This document shows, one piece after another, positions 11,042-20,818 of a stretch of 64,000 bases of DNA. Below the pieces are notes generated by a model that made no database searches, was not told the origin of the DNA, and worked only from the letters and a program-made list of their open reading frames with translations. Within the stretch, counting starts at the first letter, position 1. Every line of letters starts with the position of its first letter. The DNA comes from Daucus carota subsp. sativus (lineage: Eukaryota; Streptophyta; Magnoliopsida; Apiales; Apiaceae): positions 25,160,558 through 25,224,557 of the forward strand of contig NC_030388.2 in assembly GCF_001625215.2 (NCBI RefSeq). Direction: 5' to 3'. A program made the translations under genes and the position numbers.

Positions 11042-11745
11042 TGATAGGGTATAACCCGGTTAACCAACACCCGGGTCCTTCAGAAGCAGCACCCGGGTCC
11101 TTCAGAGGAACCTCCACCCCGGGTAGCCACCAACACCACAGGGCACCCCCAGCCTTGACAGGTGAAAACAACCCGGACATGATTGCTTACCCGGGCACAT
11201 GAAACTTACTACTCACCCGGATACACATGTACCAGCCGACACTTGCTGCACAAGGCGCAGACTGACACGATAAAGACAAACATAACGGTCAACTACTGGC
11301 GATAGAGACAAGCCAAGGAACATTCCAAAATACTACTCCTACGCTGACACCTGGACACGTGTAGGGGATCAAACCCCTACACGTGTAGGACCAGGATCCA
11401 GGTACGCACCCTTGAACCCTAATCCTTGGCCTATAAATAGGACCAAGATCAGGAGTTCAAGGGTAACTTCTCTTTACACTCATTCTCTCACACACTTACA
11501 CTCAGCATATACTCAAACACTCTCAGCCACCAGCAACCTCCAGCCAAACACCTTCACCCACCACACATAGATAACACTTTCTCTTATCTTTATCCTTCCG
11601 AAACCTACGCTTACTCTCACGCCGGAGGCGCTTTGGGGCCAAACCCCCCCGCCGGCGTTGTTTTGTAGGCTCCCATCCAGTAGCTACACCACGGAACCAC
11701 CAGTCACGGCGGAGGAAGGACCGGGATCGGAGACTGGCGTTATCA
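11042..11745 (+). repeat. 3' LTR of the Tat element (704 bp)
   Basis: It begins TGATA right after the polypurine tract and ends TATCA, a perfect 5-bp inverted terminal repeat with TG...CA ends. It contains short CCCGGGTCCTTCAGA repeats near its start, a palindrome with two ACGTG cores and a TATA box at 11432-11439. The 5' partner is outside the window, so the end at 11745 rests on the terminal repeat alone. The following bases CACTT would be one copy of a 5-bp target duplication. Confidence 0.8.
11355..11439 (+). promoter_or_regulatory. LTR promoter: ACACGTGT palindrome and TATA box
   Basis: A 13-bp inverted repeat, ACACGTGTAGGGG (11355-11367) and its complement (11374-11386), with a 6-bp loop, carries two ACGTG cores. 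These are the class of site bound by plant bZIP and bHLH factors. A TATAAATA box follows at 11432-11439, so transcription would start near 11465. Binding and inducibility are inference. Confidence 0.6.
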
Positions 11746-12959
11746 CACTTCATTAGGTCTGACACGATCTTGTTATCCTAAATTTATTAGCCAGGCCTAA
11801 GCAAAAGGACAACATTTATGTAGGGGAGAACAGTGGCTTTAAGGAGTGATTATTAACTAGTCTCCGACTTAAGCAGCTTATTAGCAAAATGTTGAAGACT
11901 TACATATTTGTTACTAAAATGAAAATGCAATTCTAGAAAGTGCCACTGCATGAATGTAAAGGCGAAAAGGTCAGGACCAGACTCTAATGTACTGTGATAG
12001 ATTCGGACGATGAGAAAAGATTGAGAACAGAGGATCAAAGAACAAAGTACAAGTAGTAGTAGGAGAGGATATACCATAATGCCAACAGCTTTACAATGAT
12101 TCTCCAAAGTTAATCTAGTCATATTTGTGACTAGGTTCAGTACTATTGTATATCAGTACAAATCATCTTCTGCTCATATCGACGACTAGATACAGAATCA
12201 TAAGATAACACTCTTTCTTAATCAACATACTGTTGGAGTTGTCCAGCATCTTCTTAAATCGAAATGTTGGCTCCGACTTCTACATTATAAAGGTTATAGT
12301 AGCTTTTTTGGTATACTAATACGCGCTTGATCCTAAAAAGTGGTATCAGAGTAGGTCACGAGTTCGAATTCGTTGAAGACATTCTGTGCGGGTTTGAATC
12401 TTGTCAAAAATAAGCTGAGTGTGTTAATTAAATGAAAACGCAAATCAGCTACAATAACGGAATACTCTGTAGATCTGCATTCAGGTTATTGCAGTTTGTA
12501 TAAACATGCTGAAAGACAGTAGATAAATAATATAAATCTGGCTATATAAATAATTCAGAACTCGTCTCTAAAATAGTTCATACTTCCACTTATAAATATC
12601 TTAATGTCACAGGGTGAAAAAAACCAAAGTCATTAAAAACGCCAAAAACAATAAAGACTGCAGCACTCTTTGTATAACTCAAAACTGCTGGATGCAACTT
12701 AAAACAGGCCAAACTTGTGCTTCATCTGTTCATCATTGTTACTTTTATCATTGGTTACTTTACTAGGAGCCGTGGATTTTGAAATTATGGATCCTAATAA
12801 TCTTCAAGGATTCAATTCTTATATTCGTCAACAAGGTCGTACTCTGTGCTCTTCACTACCTAGAACAACCGTAATTGTACCCGTGTCTGATACTTGAATA
12901 ATCAAAACCCGACATTGTTCCAAACCATATTTTCTGAGTTCAAAGTCATGCCTTAGCGA
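11746..12959. other. Intergenic, between Tat element and LRR kinase gene
   Basis: No convincing gene is present. It holds a short retroelement-like relic (12231-12400) and then the A+T-rich upstream region of the receptor kinase. A reading frame at 12715-12897 resembles a signal peptide but has no ATG start and no recognisable continuation. Confidence 0.6.
12231..12400 (+). mobile_element. Possible TRIM/LTR relic with primer-site-like motif
   Basis: A segment starting TGTTGGAGTTGTCC is followed about 110 bp later by TGGTATCAGAG, the usual complement of initiator tRNA-Met used as a primer site by many plant LTR and TRIM elements. No coding part or second repeat is seen, so at most it is an old, incomplete copy. 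The call rests on one motif. Confidence 0.35.
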
Positions 12960-15887
12960 ATGCAGCCTTGTTTTACACAGAATTTACACTCTGAATCCAT
13001 TTTAATGTCAACCGGAATGATGAAAGCATTGTTTCTTGGTTTACTTTCTCTTCTGTTTCTTCGGTCCTCTAATGCACAGATAGCTGCTTCGGAGACAAAT
13101 GTTCTTCTCCAAGTCCAACAACTTCTTGAATATCCACAAGTGCTCCAAGGTTGGAATAACTGGACAAATTTTTGCAGTCTTCCTCCCTCGCAATCTCTAG
13201 CTGTCGTTTGCTCAGGTAATCATATAACAGAATTGAGTGTCGTTGGAAATATCACAAATCCGCGAAGTCTGTCCAAAAATTTCTCTATTCATTCATTCTT
13301 CTCTACACTAACAAACCTTTCAAATTTGAAAGTTCTGTCACTTGTTTCGTTAGGACTATGGGGTCCATTACCTCGTGACATCGATCTTTTAGGGTCTCTT
13401 GAAGTATTGAACATTAGTTCAAATCAAATCTATGGAAACATTCCTGCATCCATTGCCACAATCAAGAATCTTAAAAATCTTGTTTTGGCTGATAATGTCT
13501 TGTATGGGAGAATTCCGAATCTAAAAGGTTTACAAAATCTTGAAGAACTTGACTTGAGTAACAATCACTTGGGGCCTAGATTACCATCTTTAAGTGGCAA
13601 TGTGGTTAGTGTCACTTTAAAAAACAATTCTCTGAAATTTGAAATTCCTTCTGCTCTTCAAAGTTATGACAGACTTGAAAGACTTGATCTCTCTGCCAAC
13701 AAACTAAGTGGTCCGATTCCTTCCTTTCTGTTTTCTCTTCAATCAATTCAGTACCTCAGTCTGTCCAGGAATCATCTCAGTGGTGAACTTGCCAAAAATG
13801 TATCCTGCAACAAAAATCTTAAGTACGTGGACATTTCTAATAATTTTTTGATCGGAAAGTTGCCTGTTTGCATCCAATCAAATTCTCAGAACCGGACAGT
13901 AATTAGTTGGTGGAATTGCCTGTCTAATTCAAGCTCAAAATATCAGCACAGATACTCATTTTGCCAGAAAGAGGCCTTGGCTGTCAAGCCTCCAGCTATG
14001 AATCAAAAGAAGCGAACAACCATGAAACTTGGGATTGTTCTTGGTATTATTGGAGCAACTGTGGGAATTGTGTGCACAATTGGGATACTTGTTTTCATCA
14101 TTTACAGAAGAAAAGCAGCTGCAAAAGCTAGACATCACAAAGATAATGGCTTTATCTTCGACCAAAACCCAGCCCGGGGCTCTCCTATTGTGGATAGCAG
14201 TAAGGCATTTCCTTTTTATATGATATAAACTTAATTCTTAGCTTGTTCAAACATCATACTTTCTGATCTGGCTTAATTTTACGCGTTTGCAAAGGGCATA
14301 GACCACAAACAATGAGAAGAATGGCAACCTTTGGTCTCCCGCCTTATCAAATCTTTACTTGGGAGGAAATACATGATGCAAGCAACAACTTTGACTATTC
14401 GAACTTAGTAGGGGAAGACTCTCAAGGGCAGGTAAAAACTTTTCAACCTCGGTTCCGTACCTTGTTTCTTCCTGCAATTTTAGTATTTTGGAGATTCTGT
14501 ATCCGTTAATTCTATTCTTGTTGCACAGACTTGCTTAATTTATAGAATTTTCACAGGTCTATAATGCTTGGCTTAGGGACGGATCTCCAGTACTGCTGAA
14601 ACGTATGAACGTGAAACATAAGCATTCACCTCAGATAATGAAACAGTATAAAGAAAGTCTATCGAAGCTAAGGCACCAGAATCTAGTCAGTGTTCTTGGA
14701 CACTGCATTGCTAATAACGTAGGCAATCCCAATTTGACCACTATTTATGTTGTTCAAGAATTCAGTATCAATGGATCACTGAGGGATCATTTCAAAGGTA
14801 TCAGTTATCACCATGTATTCCTTTTAAGTTAAGATTTTTCTAAATTTGAATCTGTTTATGATGCATCCTCTATGTAGACTGGAGAAAGCGAGAAGTTCTC
14901 AAGTGGCCACAGAGAATGGGCATCATAATTGGTGTTGCAAAGGGCATCGAATTCCTGCACAGAGGGGTAGCCCCGGGACATTTTGGGAACAATATCAAGA
15001 TGAAGAACATAATGTTGGACGAAAATCTCAATCCAAAAATCAGTAGTTACACATTGCCTGTTCCTTCTAAGGTCTGTTAACACAACAAAAGTAGATTTTA
15101 ATAAGCGGATTTTCTAATGTGTGCCCATGGGCACACACTAACAACCACTTTCTGGTTAGGTGACAGATTTTTATTGGCTCCAATTCTATTAGTAATGATG
15201 GCTCCCTGTATGCACAAAAATGTCCACCAATCAAAATCTTCTGCCTAAGTAAAAAGTAGTTAGTGTGTGTCATGAGCACACAGCAGAAAGACCCTTTTAT
15301 ATATAGCGTCGAACTACTTATTCAATATTCAATTGTTCCATGTTTCAGGTTGGTCTTGAAAGCCCTCTTAACAGGGATGTAAGGAGCCCTCTTAACAGGG
15401 ATGTAAAGAATTCTGAGACGGCCCGTGAAAGCTCATTATACGCCTGTGAAAATCCCGAAAAAGATGATATTTACCAACTCGGTGTAATTCTCCTACAAGT
15501 TATTACTGGCAAACTATTCAACTCCAGGTCTGAAATAGCTGAAATGAAGCTACAGGTACATGTAATGATCTCATTTTCTTTTATTCACTATGTTACATCT
15601 CCCAGTTGTACTTAAACAAGCACAATAAACATCTTTTGCAGCTGGAGACAAACTTAACAGATGTCATGCCAGACTCATCACCAAAAATGAGTGACTTAGC
15701 AGATCCTTCTCTACGAGGAACATTTGCATACGGATCGTTAAAAGCTGCGGTTGAGATTACTGTCCATTGTCTCGAGGACGATTCGAGCTCAAGACCATCG
15801 ATAGATGATGTTGTTTGGCACCTGCAGTATTCAATCCAGGTTCAAGAAGGATGGAACAGTAGTGGAAACCTGGACACCAGAGTATGA
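12960..15887 (+). CDS. Probable inactive LRR receptor-like protein kinase
   Basis: This is a membrane receptor of the At3g03770/At1g14390 type. Six exons fit one frame: 12960-14199, 14295-14431, 14557-14797, 14878-15071, 15349-15555 and 15642-15887, giving 754 residues from the first ATG. The better start may be 13005 or 13017, since MMKALFLGLLSLLFLRSSNA looks like a signal peptide. Leucine-rich repeats fill the ectodomain, followed by a membrane segment (LGIVLGIIGATVGIVCTIG) and a kinase-like domain. The catalytic HRD loop reads HRGVAP and the DFG position reads SSY, so it is a pseudokinase, expected to act as a docking or co-receptor protein. Exon 5 carries an in-frame 8-residue duplication (SPLNRDVR/SPLNRDVK). 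Intron 4 holds a MITE. The ligand is unknown. Confidence 0.9.
15119..15281. mobile_element. 163-bp MITE/foldback in LRR kinase intron 4
   Basis: Terminal inverted repeats of about 24 bp (GTGTGCCCATGGGCACACAC at the left, the complement of GTGTGCTCATGACACACAC at the right) bound a short non-coding insert. The left arm is itself a palindrome. I see no clear target duplication, so the superfamily is uncertain. It lies wholly inside intron 4. Confidence 0.7.
15361..15408 (+). repeat. 24-bp in-frame tandem duplication in LRR kinase exon 5
   Basis: Two adjacent 24-bp copies (15361-15384 and 15385-15408) differ by one base and encode SPLNRDVR followed by SPLNRDVK. The frame is kept. It lies after the pseudokinase catalytic loop region. 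Confidence 0.9.
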
Positions 15888-16579
15888 TGTGTATATAAAA
15901 TCTTTGGAATGATTTTGAGTGTAACAAGATTGTTTTTATAATTAGTGACATTTCATAACACTGAACTTGCCTAATTGGGCAACAAAGTGGAACAGCTAAA
16001 TAACTAAAAATGTGCTCGGTTCTTTTGTTAGATTTTTGGGGGAGAAAAAGTTTCCATGGAATGATGCAGTATGTGAAACTCTGTTTAATAAATTTATAAA
16101 ATTTGCTCAAAAAAATAAATTTATAAAATTTCTTTAATAAATTTCGATATTTTTAAACCTTGATATACGATTCTTTTGATACACATCAATTTTTTATACT
16201 TTTCTGGAATAAATGATGTGCAATCTCTCTACAGATTTCTTACAGACCCGTAGAGATTCGACAAATTTAGCCATCCATAAGAGGGACAAAGTATGATTGG
16301 AGTATGAGTTTTTCAAATTATTAATTAAATTGTTTTATTTTTAATATGTCAAAAAAATTTTAGCTAGAGGTTTTCGGTTGTCGAGATGGTACGACATAAA
16401 CAAGTTTGTGTTTTCCACAAAGAGCCCATTTAAATCATCAATTCGAGTAGTATTTGACAATCATAATCCATCGAAAATCACCGATACAAGGCTGTATATA
16501 TGGTTTACGTTCTGGGCCTTCTGGCCCATAAAACAAAAGGCGAATAGTGCGGAGAACACTTCGTCATTCCCAAATTCAA
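15888..16579. other. Intergenic, LRR kinase 3' end to thymidylate kinase start
   Basis: A+T-rich sequence with no convincing gene. It includes the 3' untranslated region of the LRR kinase, a near-duplicate AAATTTATAAAATTT motif near 16090-16130, and the promoter of the thymidylate kinase gene. Confidence 0.6.
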
Positions 16580-19500
16580 ATGCTTAGCGCCTCCTCGCTC
16601 TGCAAGTCCATGTCAGTTTTTCTTTCCCTCGTTGATTTAATTTTTTATATATTTTATAACAATTCAATTACTTCAATTCGCGCGCCAGTAATTCAATTTT
16701 TTTCATTTTTCCCGCCATTAACCTGATCTATTTTTCTGATTGTATTTCTAGTAACTTCGGCACAATAGCACGCCGCTCATTTAGTTCGTATTTGAGTTCG
16801 AAATTACGGTGCTCAATAAGTCATATTCACATGGACGATAATTGTAAAAGCGGTTGTAGAGGTGCTTTGGTTGTTTTAGAAGGCTTGGATCGATGTGGTA
16901 AGACTTCACAGTCGGCTAGACTTGTTAAGAATCTAGATGAGTTAGGCTACCCGGCTGAATTGTTCAGGTTCCCCGATAGAAATACTGTTATTGGACAAAT
17001 GATTTCGTCGTATCTCAATTCTGATTCGCAGCTGGATGATCGAACGATTCACCTGCTTTTTAGTGCAAACCGTTGGGAGAAGAGGTTTGTTTCGGTGTCT
17101 TGTCTCGTGTTATTTTCGGATATTTTTAAATAGTCTTCTTATTGTCTAATATTACATGTTAGGACCATGGTTGTAGAAATCGGGAATCAAAACTAATCAG
17201 TTGACCTACCGATTCAGGATTTACAGGAGATTTGTTGTTGTTTTTTTGGATAAATCGGAGATTTTTAGTTAAATTGGATTGTAATTGATAAATTGGTGAA
17301 CGTTTTTTTAAGGATTAATTAGGGATTTTTAATATATTAGGGATTCTTAGAATATGGTTAGGACTATAGTTTTGTTGTTAATTATATGACCAGAAATTGG
17401 AAGTTTAGTTTATACTCCCTCTGTCCCATTTAATTGTATACGTTTCTTTTCAACTGCTCGACACGCATTTCAATGCTCTTATAAAATATAGTTCTGTAAC
17501 TTATTTTTGTGATTTTCTTTTTCTGAATAAAAATAGAACATCCAAATTTTAATTCAAAAAAAGAAAATTTTAAAAATAAATTACACAACTACACTTTACA
17601 AGAGCATTAAAGTCCGTGCCGCGTCCCCGTCCCCCAATGTATACTACTCAGGGGGACGGAGGGAGTATGTTTTAAGTGATTTATGATTGCGATATTTTCT
17701 GGTTCAAGGTTGTTCCTACTAATTACTGCGTAGTTATCTATTAAAGACATTTATCACAATTAATAGAAAAGGCGGAATAAATTAATGCCATTATCATGAA
17801 AAAAAAATCACCTAGTAAACATTTGTTGTCTAATTTGTTTACTGATTGTTGATTTGACTGATCAAATTGGCCTGCCTTATGTGATTCCCAAATGTTTACT
17901 ACACAACTCTTGTAACTTATGCAATAATATATTTATCACCATACCTTGCATTTGGACACATTCGATGTTCTGCTTAGATGATGCTTTGCTAGAATAAGAG
18001 TTCATCTGAACTCTTAGTTTTGTAGGCCAGAAGAGTACTTTATTAAGGGGAAATTTTGCAGATCGCTCATGGAATCTAAGTTGCGGAATGGAATAACTCT
18101 TATCGTTGATCGGTATGCATATTCAGGGGTGGCATTTTCATCAGCCAAAGGACTTGATATTGAATGGTGCAAGGTGAAATTTTTTATTTTTTATTTTGTT
18201 GATATGGGGTTTAAATTTCTTTTCCTTTTTTTTTTTCTTTTTTGTGTATGATAAAACCCAAATGTCTTTGTTCAGGCTCCAGACATGGGGTTGTTGGCTC
18301 CTGATTTGGTGTTGTACCTTGACATATCTCCAGAGGTACTACTGCAATGTCTCTGCCTAAATTGGGAGATTTTAGGATGTAATTTTTATAAATTATTGCT
18401 GCTTGCTTGTTTCTCTAGTGTGCTTAGAAGTTCTATTTTAGTTAGCACCAGCAGTACTATCTGTCCACCTCTCCATACATATCTCTTGAGTACTTACTAT
18501 GGTCATCACATTTGCTAATGTGTAGGGATTGGACATAGAATTGAGTCCTTGTGTTTAAGCAGAGCCAGGTGCTCTTACTTTACTATAGGGCAAGCCGGTG
18601 ATAGATGCTTTAACTGTAGCTTATTTCTGAGATGTCTCAATGACTATGGTCATTGAGCTTTGGCTGAAGTTTTTTTTCAAAACATGAACTGGGGTGTAGA
18701 AAATAGAATCTTAGGTGGGAATACCCAGATTCAGATGTTCTGGAAAGAACCGTATTACTTTTTGTCTACCCTTTGCATGTAGAGCTATCAAATTGCAACC
18801 TCAATGGATGTAGACGTGTCTTGCATTCTAACTTTCTATATATTACCATTTTCTTTTCCGTTTAATAATTGTGGCTAGGAGGTTGTTTTACTTATTGATT
18901 TACATTTATTGAGAGTTTGGGACCCTTTAAAGCGGTAACTGAATATACCAAATAATGATTCATTAGCAAGTTTGTTTATTATTTCAAACTAGCTTATAAA
19001 CAATGTGTTGCGCGAGCATGCTCTATTATTTTATTAATGTTTCTATGATTATACTAGCTTATCCTGTGCCCTGCACGGGAGACTTACAAATTTGTTATTT
19101 TATCGTATGTATTTTAATATTTAATTTCACTGCGAAGATAAAATTATGTTAGAATAATATGTGTATTAATTAAAATAGATTTTTAAATTATTAATAAATG
19201 TGTCCGAGTTAATATATTTTTTATTGGGTGTGTGAAATAAGTTTTTATTTAAGGATGTTGAATAAGTTTTTAATATTTTAGTCCACCAAAAAACTAATTA
19301 AGAATTGGTCCGAAGAGATATGTTTCAAGGAGAATGTTTAAATATGTTTTAATTATAGTAAAAAGGTTTATTAGAACATTTTGGAAATTAAAGAGGCCTG
19401 TTAGGCCCAAATACAAACCAAACTCTTAAAGTTTTGGTTTTAATAACTAATAAAAGGATCTATTTGAACATGTTAAAAATTGAGGAGGCCCAAATATCAA

Positions 19501-20818
19501 CAACTGACCAAGCTTTTAATGTTTTGTCTTTAATAGTGTAGTATAGATGTAACTTTTTAATAATATTCTGCTGTAAATAATAAATTTTAATTCAAGTCAA
19601 AATTTAAATGTAAATAATAGATTTTAATTTCAATAGGTACTGAAATTAAAAAAAAAAAATTGTTCGGATACAGTTATAATTTTATTTTGAGAGTATTCAG
19701 TCTCTAGTTAAAATAAAATTGAATGTAATAATATGTGGTTGACCAAACTCATGTTTATATCTTTAAATTAATAAAAAAAATGTTTAATTTGAATTTTTGT
19801 TCATGAGAAATCTTAGACCTTCATGTTAAATAAATTTTTGTTATTGAATATAGATGTTCTTATTAGTTTGTTTTGGAAGATCTTAGGGTTAACTTAAAAG
19901 GGATAACCAAAAACAAAGGGTTAACCAAACTACAAATTGTAACCATGTTTCCTTATCATAGTTTGTTTGCCTTTATAAATTAAGTATAGATAAGTGAATT
20001 TACTAGTCACAAAAAACGAGCTTGCATTATACTTGTATGGTTCAGAAGGGCTTTGCTTAGTTATGAACCTTACCGGCATGGGGAAAAGTTGTAATGGGAT
20101 TCTGTAAGAAATAACCAATTTTCAGAGATGTGATATGCAGGAAACTATAGACTGATCCAAGGTTAAGTATTCTAGGACAAAATTGTTGGCACAACATTTA
20201 GCATTATAGTAGATTATAGTTTACTGTGTTTAGCCTGCTTTTGCATCTCCTTGATCTTATCCCATAGTTCAATCTGTTGGCTGACTAGTAAAAGCTTATT
20301 GAAATAATCAGAAAGCTTCTGAAAGAGGAGGCTATGGTGGTGAGCGATATGAACAGCTTGAGTTCCAGAAGAAAGTTGCCAAGTCATACGAGATTCTTCG
20401 TGATGCCTCGTGGAAGGTAATTAGTTGGATCAAAAGCTGTGGTTCTTATGTTCATTGTATCGTGTCTTCTGTTTTCCTGTAATATACAACTTTATCTTAT
20501 TATTGAACATACTCTATTTCCTGCAGTACTATATACTAGAAGTTATTTTTGATAATTTGTGAGAAGTAAAGACCATTTCCTCTCTGATATGACTACAAAA
20601 CCCACAGGAAGGATCTAAGTTAATTTGGTGTTTGGCATATGACATTAAAAGTACAAGCCCTTCGTTACAATTTGCAATGACATCATGTTTAATTACTGCA
20701 GATTATAGATGCTAACCGTACTGTAGAAGATGTCCAGGAGCAGATAAGGGACATTGTATTGGATTATGTGAAGACATGCAGAAATGGAAAATCTCTATCC
20801 CAACTTTGGTTAAAGTAA
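16580..20818 (+). CDS. TMK: Thymidylate (dTMP) kinase, organelle-targeted form
   Basis: It phosphorylates dTMP to dTDP for DNA synthesis. Six exons fit: 16580-16611, 16752-17084, 18062-18173, 18276-18335, 20312-20416 and 20702-20818, giving 252 residues. The tiny first exon plus the start of exon 2 give [20 protein letters not shown], a basic, Ser-rich mitochondrial-type presequence. The P-loop reads [10 protein letters not shown] (about 54-63), followed by FPDRNT, the [12 protein letters not shown] motif and the GGYGGERYE lid region. This matches plant ZEUS1-type enzymes closely. Intron 2 carries a Stowaway element and intron 4 (about 2 kb) a Helitron. The short first exon is the least certain part; a Met at residue 38 could start a non-targeted form. 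Confidence 0.9.
17415..17665. mobile_element. Stowaway MITE in thymidylate kinase intron 2
   Basis: Ends CTCCCTCTGTCCC and GGGGGACGGAGGGAG with flanking TA dinucleotides are the hallmark of Stowaway (Tc1/mariner) MITEs. It is 251 bp long. A second member of the same family lies in opposite orientation at 36532-36783, sharing the interior (GTATACGTTTCTTTTCA and GAGCATTAAAGTCCGTGCCG). Confidence 0.92.
19054..19547 (-). mobile_element. Non-autonomous Helitron in thymidylate kinase intron 4
   Basis: Read on the minus strand, it starts TCTATACTACACTATT (at 19547) after an A and ends CCCGTGCAGGGCACAGG-ATAAG-CTAG (at 19054) before a T. That is the Helitron pattern of 5' TC, a hairpin close to a CTRR 3' end, and insertion between A and T. 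It is 494 bp long with no coding capacity seen. A second, similar 3'-type terminus (ATAAGCTAGT) lies just outside at about 18989. Confidence 0.75.

Larger units (their letters stand above)
1..11745 (+). mobile_element. Ty3/gypsy LTR retrotransposon, Tat clade, 5' LTR outside window
   Basis: This is a large retrotransposon running from the window's left edge to the end of its 3' LTR. Parts in order are a leader, one long gag-pol frame (262-6048), a tandem array (about 6181-6860), antisense coding blocks (7105-9682), non-coding DNA, a polypurine tract (11024-11041) and the 3' LTR (11042-11745). The domain order, a second RNase H-like domain after the first, the absence of a chromodomain and the antisense frames downstream of pol are typical of the Tat/Retand/Ogre group of plants. 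The visible part looks whole, with no break noticed in gag-pol. Age cannot be estimated because the 5' LTR, and so the LTR pair, is not in view; the open frame suggests a young copy. DNA to the right of 11745 is host flank. Confidence 0.93.

Noticed and set aside
12715-12897. Small frame resembling a signal peptide upstream of the LRR kinase
   Set aside because: It starts with TTG, not ATG, has no known family and no clear link to the downstream exons.
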